A program made the position numbers and the translations under genes. A stretch of DNA of 64,000 nt from Sphingobium soli (GTDB lineage: Bacteria > Pseudomonadota > Alphaproteobacteria > Sphingomonadales > Sphingomonadaceae), in NCBI RefSeq assembly GCF_020782245.1, contig NZ_JAJGNP010000006.1, positions 62,001-126,000 on the forward strand, given 5' to 3'. Below are positions 25,910 through 35,044 of the stretch, piece after piece; positions within the stretch are counted from its first letter, which is position 1, and every line of letters begins with the position of its first letter. The notes below the pieces were generated by a model, which worked only from the letters and a program-made list of their open reading frames with translations, searched no databases and was not told the DNA's origin.

Positions 25910-27978
25910 CAGGCCGCCTGCTCGCCCTGCGCCGGCAAGACGCTTGCCGACGCCAGCGGCAGGAAGAGGGTGAACCGGCTGCCAAGGCCCGGCTTGCTCT
26001 CCACCATCACCCGCCCACCCATGGATTGCGCCAATGCACGCGCCTCAAACGCGCCCAGACCGAACCCGCCGGCCTTGTTGGACGCAAAGGGCTTGAACAA
26101 GTCGCGCCGGACGAATTCGGGGCTCATCCCGCGTCCCTGGTCGATGACTTCCACCATCGCCATCCCGTCCTCGCGCCCGAGGCGGATGACAACCGGCCGA
26201 TCCGGCGGGCTGGCGTCGATGGCGTTCTGGACCAGATGCATGATGATCTGTTCGACACGCGCAGGGTCGGCCATGACGGCAGGAGCATCCCCCTCGACCC
26301 GGACCGCATGCTGGCGCGCGCGCGTCTGGGCCACACGGGCAAGCAGGGGTTGCAACCCGATGGCCCGCGGTTCCTGAGCTGCCGCCTTATTATGCTGCGA
26401 TAGCCGAGCCAGCATGTCGTTCATCCGACCCACCGATTCCTTCAGGGTCAAAATCATGTCGGCCCGAAAATCAGGATTATCTGCATGGCGCTCCGCATTA
26501 TGCGTCAACAGCGACAACTGGCTGACCAGATTTTTGACGTCATGCAGGATGAAGGCGAAGCGGCGGTTGAATTCATCGAAGCGCTGGGCGTCGGCCAGCG
26601 CCTGCTGTCCCTGCGCTTCGCTGATATGGCTGGCGGCTTGCCTGCCGGCCGCGCGCAGCATGTCGAAATCTTCCCAATCGACCCTCCTGTCAACCGGAGG
26701 ACGGGCCAGCGCAATGGCCCCGATCAGGCGGCCATAATGAATAAGAGGCGCCACGGCCCAGACATGGCGATCCTGCGCCAACCATTGTGAGGGCGCCGCC
26801 CGCTTGTCCACGCTGCCAAGATCGATGATGTGCCCCTGCTCCAGCCGCAGAACCATGTCCGTGGGAATGGCGGCGATATCCGCGCCATCATCCGGCCAGT
26901 TCCACTGCGTTTCGAAGTTCAGACCGCCTCCTTCATCGCGCAGCAGCAAAATCGCAGCAGGCGACTGGGTGATGTCGGCAACCGCTTTAGCGACGCGCTG
27001 GCCAAGCGGCGCGGAGGCTTCGCCCGGTCGGCCGATAGTCTCGCCAAAGCGCATCCATTCCATGCGATAATCATAGCGATGCTGGAAAAAATGCTTGGCG
27101 ACCTGAATGTGCCAAAAGGCCTGGAGCCGCGGCGAGGGTAAAAGCACTAGCGCCGAAACCGCCGCGAAGAATACCGCGCCGATTTCGACAAGGCGCGCAT
27201 AGGGGCCGGCGATCATCTCGATTAGAACGGCGACGGCCATGATCAGCACGACATAGAGACCGATGGCGAAAACCGACACGGACTGCATCGTCAGGGTGCG
27301 CGACACCTGCACCCGTCCGCTCAGATCCTTGCGCAGGCCGATCGCGATGACGGACGCCACCACCGCCATGAGCAATCCGCGTAGTGCAAACAGCGCGTCC
27401 GCGCGCTGCGGCGCGACATAGCCAATCAGGTACAGGGCGAAATCATAGCCCCACATCGCCGCCAAAGCGCCGAGCAACAGGCCCATGCCTCCGCGATCCT
27501 CGACCGGGCAAACGCTGTATAACTGGTGCAGCAACAGCAGACTGCCGATCGCCGTCATCATGCGCAGCACCAGGGTGGTGGCGATCAACGCGTCCTGAAC
27601 GTCGCCGGAAAGCGCAAATTGACGCCAGGACAAATCGGTAAAGGTCTGGAGCAGGATCAAGCCGGCAACTGCGACATAGACGGCAACGACACCGCCCTTT
27701 GGGCCCTGCCGGCCCGCCCAGGCCCGCCGCAAGAGGACGAACATTACGAGCAACCAGCCGGCGTTGCGGATATTCTCGCCCAGGCCAGAGAGGGGCTTTG
27801 CAACGCTACCGAACGAAATATAGAGCGCCCAGCCCGACGTCAGCAGCAGGGCGGCGGCCAGGCTTCTGATTTCCGCCGCACTATCGCGGCGCCTGAGGAG
27901 GAAGATGCCGAGCGCGGCAAACAACATGGCCGCCAAGGCATGGCCCCAGTCCCCGATGATTTGCAGCAGGACCGACAT
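25909..27978 (-). CDS. prsK: PEP-CTERM system sensor histidine kinase PrsK
   Basis: A 689-residue membrane kinase. The N-terminal region has about eight to nine membrane helices (residues 8-290). A GAF-like domain follows (about 320-455; WAVAPLIHYGRLIGAIALARPP). The phosphorylation helix reads RRFAFILHDVKNLVSQLSLLTHNA with its His in LHDVKN, close to the PrsK family pattern. The ATPase domain has the N box (MHLVQNAIDA), G1 (VIDQGRGM) and G2 (GGFGLGAF) motifs intact. It lies 9 nt downstream of the sugar transferase gene and overlaps prsR by one base. It is predicted to sense an envelope or membrane signal and phosphorylate PrsR. Confidence 0.92.
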   Translation of the reverse strand: MSVLLQIIGDWGHALAAMLFAALGIFLLRRRDSAAEIRSLAAALLLTSGWALYISFGSVAKPLSGLGENIRNAGWLLVMFVLLRRAWAGRQGPKGGVVAVYVAVAGLILLQTFTDLSWRQFALSGDVQDALIATTLVLRMMTAIGSLLLLHQLYSVCPVEDRGGMGLLLGALAAMWGYDFALYLIGYVAPQRADALFALRGLLMAVVASVIAIGLRKDLSGRVQVSRTLTMQSVSVFAIGLYVVLIMAVAVLIEMIAGPYARLVEIGAVFFAAVSALVLLPSPRLQAFWHIQVAKHFFQHRYDYRMEWMRFGETIGRPGEASAPLGQRVAKAVADITQSPAAILLLRDEGGGLNFETQWNWPDDGADIAAIPTDMVLRLEQGHIIDLGSVDKRAAPSQWLAQDRHVWAVAPLIHYGRLIGAIALARPPVDRRVDWEDFDMLRAAGRQAASHISEAQGQQALADAQRFDEFNRRFAFILHDVKNLVSQLSLLTHNAERHADNPDFRADMILTLKESVGRMNDMLARLSQHNKAAAQEPRAIGLQPLLARVAQTRARQHAVRVEGDAPAVMADPARVEQIIMHLVQNAIDASPPDRPVVIRLGREDGMAMVEVIDQGRGMSPEFVRRDLFKPFASNKAGGFGLGAFEARALAQSMGGRVMVESKPGLGSRFTLFLPLASASVLPAQGEQAA

Positions 27979-27987
27979 GACCGAACG

Positions 27988-29376
27988 TCAGCGCGCGCCG
28001 TCGGGCCAAAGCACGACGCGCACCGTCTGTAACAGGATCAAAAGGTCCAGGAAGGGCGTGTAATTCTTGGCATAATAAAGATCATATTCCAGCTTGTGCC
28101 GGGAGTCTTCGATCGATGCGCCATAAGGATAGTTGATCTGCGCCCAGCCAGTAATGCCCGGCTTCACCATATGCCGTTCGGCATAATAGCGCAGATGCTG
28201 CTCCAGATCCTCGACGAACTGGCGGCGTTCCGGGCGCGGACCAACGAAGCTCATCTCTCCCTTCAGCACAGTCCAGGTCTGCGGCAGTTCATCGATGCGC
28301 AATTTTCGCAGCCAGTAACCAAGGCGGGTAATGCGAGGATCGTCCTTTTCCGCCCAGACCGCCTGCCCCGCCACTTCGGCGTCCTGCCGCATGGTGCGCA
28401 GCTTCACGATCCAGAATTCCTGGCCATAGAGGCCGACGCGTTGCTGACGATAAAAGGCCGGCCCCTTGCTATCCAGCTTCACCAACAGCGCGCCCAGCAG
28501 GATGATCGGTCCGGTCAGGATCAACAGGATCAAGCTGGCCACGATGTCGAAAATGCGCTTGGCGATGCTGGACAGTCGGCGCCCGGCCGAAAATCCATCC
28601 GAAAAGATCAGCCAACTGGGATTGACGCTGGCAAGGTCGACGCGGCCGGTTTCCCGCTCCAGGAAGCTCGACAGGTCGTTGACATGGACGCCCGTCGTCT
28701 TGATGCGCAGCAGGTCCGTCATCGGAATGGCGTTCCGCCGTTCTTCCAGGGCAAGCACGACCTCGCTGGCATTCAGGCGCACGACGAAATCGGCCAGATT
28801 ATAGACGGCGTCGCGGTTAATGGCTTCGGCAATTACCTGCTCGCCATCATTCATGGCGATATAGCCGACCACCAAAAATCCCGATCCGCGGCGGCGTTCC
28901 AGCTCACGGATGCGATTGGCGCGATTGCCTGCCCCCAGCACCACCAGCCGTCGCTTGAATGCTTCACCGCCCAGCATCGACCCCAGCAGCAGACGGATCA
29001 GCAGCAGCACCGCAACCGCCAGCCCCATCGCGTAAAGCGAATTGGACCGCCACAGGGTGATGGATGGCAGCAGAAAATAGAGAACGGACAGGAAAATGAC
29101 GCCCAGCGATACAGCCACGAGCAGCCGGGCCAATGCAAATCGGATCGACTGGAGCGATTCAGGGCCATAGACCCCTACAGCGATCATCGCGGTCTGAATG
29201 GAAAAGGCGAAGCTCAGGAGTGGTGCCAGGCGCGAGGCCATAGGCTCTACATCCATGCCAATCTGATGCGCACGCAATACCCAGCCAGCTTCGGCCGCAG
29301 CGATCAGCAGCAGGAAATCCAGCAGCCCCAGCAGAAGTACCGCATGCGGTACATAATGTTTGAACAGCCTGATCAT
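27988..29376 (-). CDS. XrtA/PEP-CTERM-type polyprenyl-phosphate sugar transferase
   Basis: A 462-residue membrane protein of the WcaJ/bacterial sugar-transferase family, TIGR03013-like, which starts exopolysaccharide repeat-unit assembly by moving a sugar-1-phosphate onto undecaprenyl phosphate. Four to five N-terminal helices (residues 12-130), a CoA-binding-like Rossmann segment (VVLGAGNRANRIREL), and a final membrane helix lead into the catalytic domain: FWIVKLRTMRQDAE, RLGYWLRKLRIDELPQ and MSFVGPRPERRQF are the signature blocks. The N-terminus MIRLFKHYVPHAV is typical of the PEP-CTERM-linked subgroup. It is the first gene of a four-gene operon with prsK, prsR and prsT. A nested palindrome lies 41-80 nt upstream. 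Confidence 0.9.
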   Translation of the reverse strand: MIRLFKHYVPHAVLLLGLLDFLLLIAAAEAGWVLRAHQIGMDVEPMASRLAPLLSFAFSIQTAMIAVGVYGPESLQSIRFALARLLVAVSLGVIFLSVLYFLLPSITLWRSNSLYAMGLAVAVLLLIRLLLGSMLGGEAFKRRLVVLGAGNRANRIRELERRRGSGFLVVGYIAMNDGEQVIAEAINRDAVYNLADFVVRLNASEVVLALEERRNAIPMTDLLRIKTTGVHVNDLSSFLERETGRVDLASVNPSWLIFSDGFSAGRRLSSIAKRIFDIVASLILLILTGPIILLGALLVKLDSKGPAFYRQQRVGLYGQEFWIVKLRTMRQDAEVAGQAVWAEKDDPRITRLGYWLRKLRIDELPQTWTVLKGEMSFVGPRPERRQFVEDLEQHLRYYAERHMVKPGITGWAQINYPYGASIEDSRHKLEYDLYYAKNYTPFLDLLILLQTVRVVLWPDGAR

Positions 29377-29416
29377 CGTTGTGCCTCACCCAGCCATCGC
29401 CACTAGCGGCTTGGCC

Positions 29417-29456
29417 CGTCGGATGCTCCTTACACCCTCTGTAAGAAAATCCGACG
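29417..29456. promoter_or_regulatory. Nested palindrome upstream of the prs operon
   Basis: An outer perfect 8-base inverted repeat (CGTCGGAT 29417-29424, ATCCGACG 29449-29456) encloses an inner perfect 6-base repeat (CTTACA 29429-29434, TGTAAG 29440-29445). It lies in the 151-base gap before the sugar transferase start. No T-run follows on either strand, so it reads better as an operator or RNA element than as a terminator. Confidence 0.5.
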
Positions 29457-29527
29457 CTTGGAAGAGGCTTGGACCAAAATCACGAAAAAAGACTGAATCG
29501 GATCGCTTTTAGCGCAGTTTTGTTCTT

Positions 29528-29767
29528 TCAGCGCGTACGGTTCAGGTCATCGGCGGCATTTTGCGCGGCATCGCCCATCGCCTGTACCGCTTCGTCCGCC
29601 GAGGCCGCTGCCTGTGTAACAGCGTCCGCGCGGCGATCCCGCCGATCATCGTTGGTCAGATAAAAAAAGCCTACAGCCAGCACCAGGGCCAGGGCAACCA
29701 GACCCAACACCACGCCACTATTGGGGTGCGGTTGTCGTGGGGGTTTGGGCGGTTCCGGATCGTCCAT
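29528..29767 (-). CDS. Small single-pass membrane protein
   Basis: A 79-residue protein: a proline-rich cytoplasmic start (DDPEPPKPPRQPHP), one membrane helix (about residues 19-38; GVVLGLVALALVLAVGFFYL), then a charged, Ala-rich helical tail (DAVTQAAASADEAVQAMGDAAQNAADDL) that looks amphipathic. I do not recognise a named family. The ATG at 29767 is preceded by GAGGAGGAG, an excellent ribosome-binding site, so the upstream extension to 29857 is rejected. It lies 61 nt after ecfG on the same strand and may be co-transcribed, which would make it a stress-response membrane protein. Confidence 0.68.
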   Translation of the reverse strand: MDDPEPPKPPRQPHPNSGVVLGLVALALVLAVGFFYLTNDDRRDRRADAVTQAAASADEAVQAMGDAAQNAADDLNRTR

Positions 29768-29828
29768 CACAGCTCTCCTCCTCAAGAGACCGGGACGACG
29801 GGGTAAAATATTCGAGCCGTGTTCCCGA

Positions 29829-30524
29829 TCAACTGCCAGAATTGCGGAGTTCGCCACCGCGGCTCAGCCGATCGACGTCGTCCATGATCTCATCGAGCAC
29901 AGCCGTTTCGGTCGTTTCCTGACTGCGCCGGGAAGGCAGATCGCCATTTTCCAATATCTGTTCCAGAGCGGCGCGCCCGCGCGCGACACGGCTCTTGATC
30001 GTTCCGACTGCAACGCCGCAAATCTCGGCCGCCTCTTCATAGGCAAAGCCGCCCGCACCCACCAAGATCAGCGCTTCGCGCTGCGGCTGGGGCAATTGCA
30101 ACAGAGCGCGCTGCATATCGCTCAGTTCGACATGCTTATCCTGCCCTGCGGGCGCCGCCAAAATCCGGTCGGCCGTCAGATCGTCCCAATCCCCGCGAAA
30201 GCGGGACCGGCGCATTTGCGAAAGATAATGGTTCCGCAGAATGATGAAGGTCCAGGCGCGCATGTTCGTCCCTGCCTGGAACCGGGCGCGGGCCGCCCAT
30301 GCCTTGAGTAGGGTTTCCTGGACAAGGTCATCGGCAACGTCGCGATTGCCCGAAAGAGACCTGCCAAAGGCGCGCAGATGCGGAATAACGGCCGCCAGCT
30401 CGCGCTTGAAATCACTATCCGACAATGGAGCGCGCTCTTCCGACGCAACGATTTCTTCATTCACGAGAACGACCCCCTTGCTGGCCGCCACTCCTGTCGT
30501 CTGAGCCGACATCGTCAAAGCCAT
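29829..30524 (-). CDS. ecfG: General stress response sigma factor EcfG
   Basis: A 231-residue ECF sigma factor of the EcfG group (ECF15). Region 2 (LSGNRDVADDLVQETLLKAWAARARFQAG, then MRAWTFIILRN) binds the -10 and core; region 4 (ALLQLPQPQREALILVGAGGFAYEEAAEICGVAVGTIKSRVARGR) binds the -35. It is released when phosphorylated PhyR binds the anti-sigma factor NepR. It has about 40 residues before region 2 and a 45-residue tail, so it is longer than a minimal EcfG. The ATG at 30524 lacks a strong ribosome-binding site; an ATG at 30512 is an alternative. Phosphosensor, anti-sigma factor and sigma factor are all within 2.3 kb. A 43-codon gene with a perfect EcfG promoter lies directly upstream. 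Confidence 0.93.
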   Translation of the reverse strand: MALTMSAQTTGVAASKGVVLVNEEIVASEERAPLSDSDFKRELAAVIPHLRAFGRSLSGNRDVADDLVQETLLKAWAARARFQAGTNMRAWTFIILRNHYLSQMRRSRFRGDWDDLTADRILAAPAGQDKHVELSDMQRALLQLPQPQREALILVGAGGFAYEEAAEICGVAVGTIKSRVARGRAALEQILENGDLPSRRSQETTETAVLDEIMDDVDRLSRGGELRNSGS

Positions 30525-30580
30525 ACTGCGCCCATATCCTAACTCTTATGTCCCTTAAGACAAATCCTGATTGCTGATAA

Positions 30581-30712
30581 TCACAGCAACAGCAGAATGA
30601 TCATGACGATCACGGCGAGGGCGAGCGATGCACCCAGCACGTAACGCACGGTATGCTCGGTAGAACCCCCGCGCGCTTCGTCTGTGGCGACATGCTTTTC
30701 CTGATCCACCAT
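30581..30712 (-). CDS. 43-residue single-pass membrane peptide
   Basis: A 43-codon gene: a charged N-terminal half (MVDQEKHVATDEARGGSTEH) and a hydrophobic C-terminal helix (RYVLGASLALAVIVMIILLL) that would span the membrane. GGGAGAGAG immediately upstream gives a ribosome-binding site, and a perfect EcfG-type promoter (30741-30765) places the transcript start about 20 nt before the ATG. The gene ends 56 nt before ecfG on the same strand, so ecfG may be co-transcribed, giving positive autoregulation. Family and function are not recognised. Promoter, ribosome-binding site and clean coding structure together make it credible despite its size. Confidence 0.7.
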   Translation of the reverse strand: MVDQEKHVATDEARGGSTEHTVRYVLGASLALAVIVMIILLLL

Positions 30713-30740
30713 GTCTCTCTCCCGATCGTTACGCTTCACT

Positions 30741-30765
30741 AACGCGAGGTACGGCGGGGAGTTCC
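30741..30765 (-). promoter_or_regulatory. Perfect EcfG-type promoter
   Basis: On the minus strand, GGAAC (30765-30761), 16 nt, CGTT (30744-30741), a full match to the known EcfG consensus. It points at the 43-residue membrane peptide and, through it, at ecfG. Confidence 0.8.
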
Positions 30766-30798
30766 GTTGAAGGGCAAACAGATAAGCGGCCTACCCCA

Positions 30799-31590
30799 TC
30801 AGGCCGGGGCTGTGGCCTGATCGAAGAACAGCGCCTGCGAAATCGCAGCTTTGACCGTAGAGCGCTGGAAAGGCTTGGTGATAAGGAAAGTCGGCTCGGG
30901 CCGTTCACCAGTCAGCAGCCGCTCGGGGAATGCGGTGATGAAGATGACCGGGACCGAGATTTCCGACAGAATATCCTTCACAGCGTCGATGCCGCTCGAA
31001 TCGTCTGCCAATTGAATGTCGGCAAGCACCAGGCCCGGCCGTTCCGCCATGGCTTCGCGCACGGCATCCTCGCGCGTTACCGCTATGGCCGTGACATCAT
31101 GACCAAGGTCACGCACGATCGTCTCGATATCCATGGCGATGATCGGCTCATCCTCGATGATCAGCACCTTCGCGCGCGTTTGGGCCTCAATCTCCGCCAG
31201 CGCCTCTTCCACCAGCGCCTCGACGTCGGCGGGGTCCATCGCGATCAGATAGGCGACATCATCGACGGTAAACCCTTCAAGCGCCGTCAGCAGCAGCGCC
31301 TGCCGCGGCAAGGGGGTCAGCCGTGCCAGACGCGCCTGCGCGATCGCCTCACGATCATCGCCGCCGCCGGTCGGTTCGTCTTCCAGATGGGAGGACGACC
31401 AGATGGCATGAAAGGTGCGGTAAAGCCCAAGTCGGGGATCCACGTCGGCGGGGAATTCTTCAGGAGCGGCGACGATCGCTTCGAGGGTAGCGCGCACATA
31501 GGCGTCGCCATGCGTCTGGCTGCCCGTCAAAGCGCGGGCGTAGCGCCGCAGAAACGGAAGATGAGGGTGCAGTTTCTGTCCAAGCGACAT
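30799..31590 (-). CDS. phyR: General stress response regulator PhyR
   Basis: A 263-residue two-domain protein. The N-terminal sigma-like domain (residues 1-135) mimics EcfG regions 2 and 4 and binds NepR when the receiver is phosphorylated. The C-terminal receiver (about 140-258) has acidic residues in IIEDEP, phospho-acceptor Asp191 (VLADIQLAD), a Thr in FITAFPE and Lys in ITKPF. This order, sigma-like then receiver, is unique to PhyR. It is divergent from nepR with about 310 bases between. I find no EcfG consensus in the phyR direction in that gap, so phyR itself may use another promoter. The assignment is secure from architecture and locus. Confidence 0.96.
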   Translation of the reverse strand: MSLGQKLHPHLPFLRRYARALTGSQTHGDAYVRATLEAIVAAPEEFPADVDPRLGLYRTFHAIWSSSHLEDEPTGGGDDREAIAQARLARLTPLPRQALLLTALEGFTVDDVAYLIAMDPADVEALVEEALAEIEAQTRAKVLIIEDEPIIAMDIETIVRDLGHDVTAIAVTREDAVREAMAERPGLVLADIQLADDSSGIDAVKDILSEISVPVIFITAFPERLLTGERPEPTFLITKPFQRSTVKAAISQALFFDQATAPA

Positions 31591-31741
31591 GTATAGTCTT
31601 CTCCCTGCCCGATCAAAGGCATCGTGTATCCCGGCCCATCATGGCGGGAACAAGAAGAATGGAATGTCCATGCCGCATTGGCAAGCCCGCCCCACTTCGT
31701 CCCGCCCGAACCGGCAGCGTCAAAAAAACGCCTCGAAGGCC

Positions 31742-31766
31742 GGAACCATCGAGTTTGCAATTTGTT
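31742..31766 (+). promoter_or_regulatory. EcfG-type promoter candidate upstream of nepR
   Basis: GGAAC at 31742-31746, 16 nt, TGTT at 31763-31766; the -10 keeps the core GTT. It points at nepR with a leader of about 130 nt. The rest of the 310-base phyR-nepR gap shows no other clear feature and no further recognisable gene. Confidence 0.5.
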
Positions 31767-31900
31767 TCGCTGCCATATGGATTTTTTGACGATATCGTGA
31801 TTTTCAACCGGACGACGCGGAACGATGAATTGACGATCCGCGCAATTCCCGCAAATACGGGCAGGCTGGCGTGACACAGATTGCTTCAGAGGGGCAGATT

Positions 31901-32095
31901 TTGGTTTCTTCGACAACGGAAAAGCAGCCGACGAAAACGGGACGTGACCAGGAATCCTCTCTTGCGCAAAAGCGCGGCGGCAGCAGCCGCAAGGAGGAAG
32001 GCCAGGTCTCGCAGGCGCTTCGCACCGTCTATCAGCGGGCCGTTGACGAGGACATTCCCGCGGAAATGCTGGATCTTCTAAGCAAGCTGGACTGA
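31901..32095 (+). CDS. nepR: Anti-sigma factor NepR
   Basis: A 64-residue protein whose C-terminal half (VSQALRTVYQRAVDEDIP, then EMLDLLSKLD) is the conserved NepR helix pair that clamps EcfG and is captured by phosphorylated PhyR. The N-terminal half is polar and unstructured, as in other NepR proteins. The start is a judgement: TTG at 31901 has GAGGGG 6 nt upstream (31889-31894), while an in-frame GTG at 31871 has no convincing ribosome-binding site; the GTG would give 74 residues. No ATG is available near the 5' end. It lies 7 nt before the histidine-kinase-like gene and should be translated from the same transcript. Confidence 0.9.
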   Translation: MVSSTTEKQPTKTGRDQESSLAQKRGGSSRKEEGQVSQALRTVYQRAVDEDIPAEMLDLLSKLD

Positions 32096-32102
32096 GTTCG
32101 TC

Positions 32103-33683
32103 ATGAGCGGGGGCAGCCATCCTCCGGCAGCCCAATCGCTGACCGCATCATTTTTCGGCTCGACCGGCGTCAAGATGTTCCTGATCTTGACCCTGGCGCT
32201 CCTGCCGCTCGGCCTGATCGCCCTTGTCGCGTCGCTCCAGGCCATTCAAACCGCCGATCTGGAAAAAGAGGCATTGCTCCGCGTGGCCGTGAGCCAGAGT
32301 GCGCGGAAACTCACAGCCGATCTGGAATCCGACCGCACGGCGCTGCAACTGACCGTCAACAATCTGTCAACGACCCCATCCGACACCGGCATCTGCGCGC
32401 GCCTGCAACTGTTTTTGGCGTCCAATGACCGGGAAGGCGGACGATATGCCGTCTATGATCGCGCTGGCCGACGCCTGTGCGCGTCGGACCCCGCGCAAGT
32501 GCCAATCCTCGACCCGGCCGAACGCTTCACTGGTCCCGCGGCGCAATTGCTCGATAAAGCCCCCTATCTCCTGGTGCGCGTCCGCAGCAACAACGGGGCG
32601 CTCGTCGGGTTCATCTATTATTCCAGGGCGCATCTTGAACGGGCGGCTGACCCGGCGACCGCGCTTCAGAATCGGCGGCTGACGCTCTACGAAGGGCATC
32701 GCCGGCTTGACCTCACACAATCGCAGCCGCCCCTTGCCGCAGGGGATGGCATCACCAGCCTTTCAGCCCCGCTGGAACCGCCCAATATCGTGCTGACGAT
32801 GACGGTGCGCGATCCGCCAGAAACATTGGCGCGCACCCTGTCTCTCTTCCTCCCGCTGGTCATGTGGTTCGCCGCTGCCGCGATCGGGTGGTTCGTGGTC
32901 AACCGCCTGCTCATCCGGCCCCTCGTGCTCTTGCGTCGCGCCGTAGCCGCCTACCATCCCGGCGAAGTGTTGGAGCCGATGCAAAGGGTGCGCACGCCGG
33001 CGCGGGAAATCATTGCACTGGGCGAAACCTTCCGCGAAATCAGCGAAGATGTCGCCACGCATGAGGCCGAACTGGCCGAAGGACTGGACACACAGCGCAA
33101 ACTGACCCGCGAAGTCCATCATCGCGTCAAGAACAACCTACAGATCATCGCCAGCCTCATCAACCTGCATGCCCGCTCCGCCCATGAGCCAGAAGCCGTG
33201 GAGGCCTATGCCTCGATCCAGCGGCGCGTCGACGCGCTGTCTGTCGTGCATCGCAATCATTTTGCGGAACTGGAGGAAAATCGCGGCGTCGGCGTGCGCG
33301 CGCTGATCAGCGAATTGTCAGCCAGTCTGAGAAGCACGGCACCCGTTGCAGCACGCCGCTTCGGCATTCAGATTGACAGCGACGATCTGCATATCAGCCA
33401 GGATGTCGCCGTGCCGATCGCCTTTCTGGTGACCGAACTGGTAGAATTGGCGATGCGGCTCGATCCGGCGGGCCGGATGCGCATATCGGTCAAGGCCCAA
33501 GGCGATGATCGGGCGCTGGTGACCGTCCTGTCCTCGGGTCTTCACGATACGCCGGACATGAAGGCCTATATGAACGAACGCTATGGCCGGGTCCTGACCG
33601 GCCTGTCACGCCAACTTCGCCAGCCGCTTGATCATGACGGGGACGCCGGCCGGTTCACCATCGCGATCACCATCGTTCCCTGA
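32103..33683 (+). CDS. PhyP-like HisKA_2 sensor protein with degenerate ATPase domain
   Basis: A 526-residue membrane protein. Helices at about 25-45 and 247-268 bracket a periplasmic sensor of about 200 residues; a HAMP-like linker follows to about residue 320. The dimerisation/phosphotransfer helix reads REVHHRVKNNLQIIASLINLH (His339/340), the HisKA_2 signature. In the ATPase domain the N-box position reads TELVELAMRL (444-453) without the usual Asn, and no G1 DxGxG motif can be found in 470-485. It may therefore not autophosphorylate. The locus, next to nepR, matches PhyP of Sphingomonas, known as a negative regulator and probable PhyR phosphatase. Assignment to PhyP is from position and architecture. 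Confidence 0.85.
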   Translation: MSGGSHPPAAQSLTASFFGSTGVKMFLILTLALLPLGLIALVASLQAIQTADLEKEALLRVAVSQSARKLTADLESDRTALQLTVNNLSTTPSDTGICARLQLFLASNDREGGRYAVYDRAGRRLCASDPAQVPILDPAERFTGPAAQLLDKAPYLLVRVRSNNGALVGFIYYSRAHLERAADPATALQNRRLTLYEGHRRLDLTQSQPPLAAGDGITSLSAPLEPPNIVLTMTVRDPPETLARTLSLFLPLVMWFAAAAIGWFVVNRLLIRPLVLLRRAVAAYHPGEVLEPMQRVRTPAREIIALGETFREISEDVATHEAELAEGLDTQRKLTREVHHRVKNNLQIIASLINLHARSAHEPEAVEAYASIQRRVDALSVVHRNHFAELEENRGVGVRALISELSASLRSTAPVAARRFGIQIDSDDLHISQDVAVPIAFLVTELVELAMRLDPAGRMRISVKAQGDDRALVTVLSSGLHDTPDMKAYMNERYGRVLTGLSRQLRQPLDHDGDAGRFTIAITIVP

Positions 33684-33686
33684 CAG

Positions 33687-34826
<1,140 letters not shown>

Positions 34827-34864
34827 CTAGGATCGAATGGATCGGCGCACAAGGATAGCGCGGA

Positions 34865-35044
34865 TCACCCGGCCTTGCGGACCCCGTCAAAGAGCAGCAT
34901 CGCGTCGATGTTGAACCCTTCGACCCGCCGATAGGCACCGACGAAGCGCAGACAGTCGCGCGATAATCGCAAGGGCCAGGAACGGCCCTGCGAATCTTGG
35001 AGAGCCAATGTCACACATTGGGAAGGGTCGGACTGTCTCGCCAT
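34865..35044 (-). CDS. Small hypothetical protein
   Basis: A 59-codon frame (MARQSDPSQCVTLALQDSQG..., ending LLFDGVRKAG). It reads like a short beta-rich protein (CVTLALQDSQGRSWPLRLS) but has no recognised family and no clear ribosome-binding site. Coding status is uncertain. The remaining 233 bases to the DSF-synthase-like gene contain no frame I trust and no clear promoter consensus. Confidence 0.4.
   Translation of the reverse strand: MARQSDPSQCVTLALQDSQGRSWPLRLSRDCLRFVGAYRRVEGFNIDAMLLFDGVRKAG

Noticed and set aside
22994..26377. A 1127-codon open frame on the plus strand
   Set aside because: It runs antisense across prsT and prsR, which have clear domains; its translation is Arg/His/Gln-rich without any recognisable domain, the pattern of a GC-rich shadow frame.
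29528..29857. Longer 109-residue version of the small membrane protein
   Set aside because: The ATG at 29767 has a much better ribosome-binding site, and the extension would overlap the end of ecfG in another frame.
31647..31671. A GGAAC in the phyR-nepR gap as a further EcfG site
   Set aside because: The bases at the -10 spacing read CCAT, with no GTT core. A second GGAAC at 31819 likewise lacks a -10.
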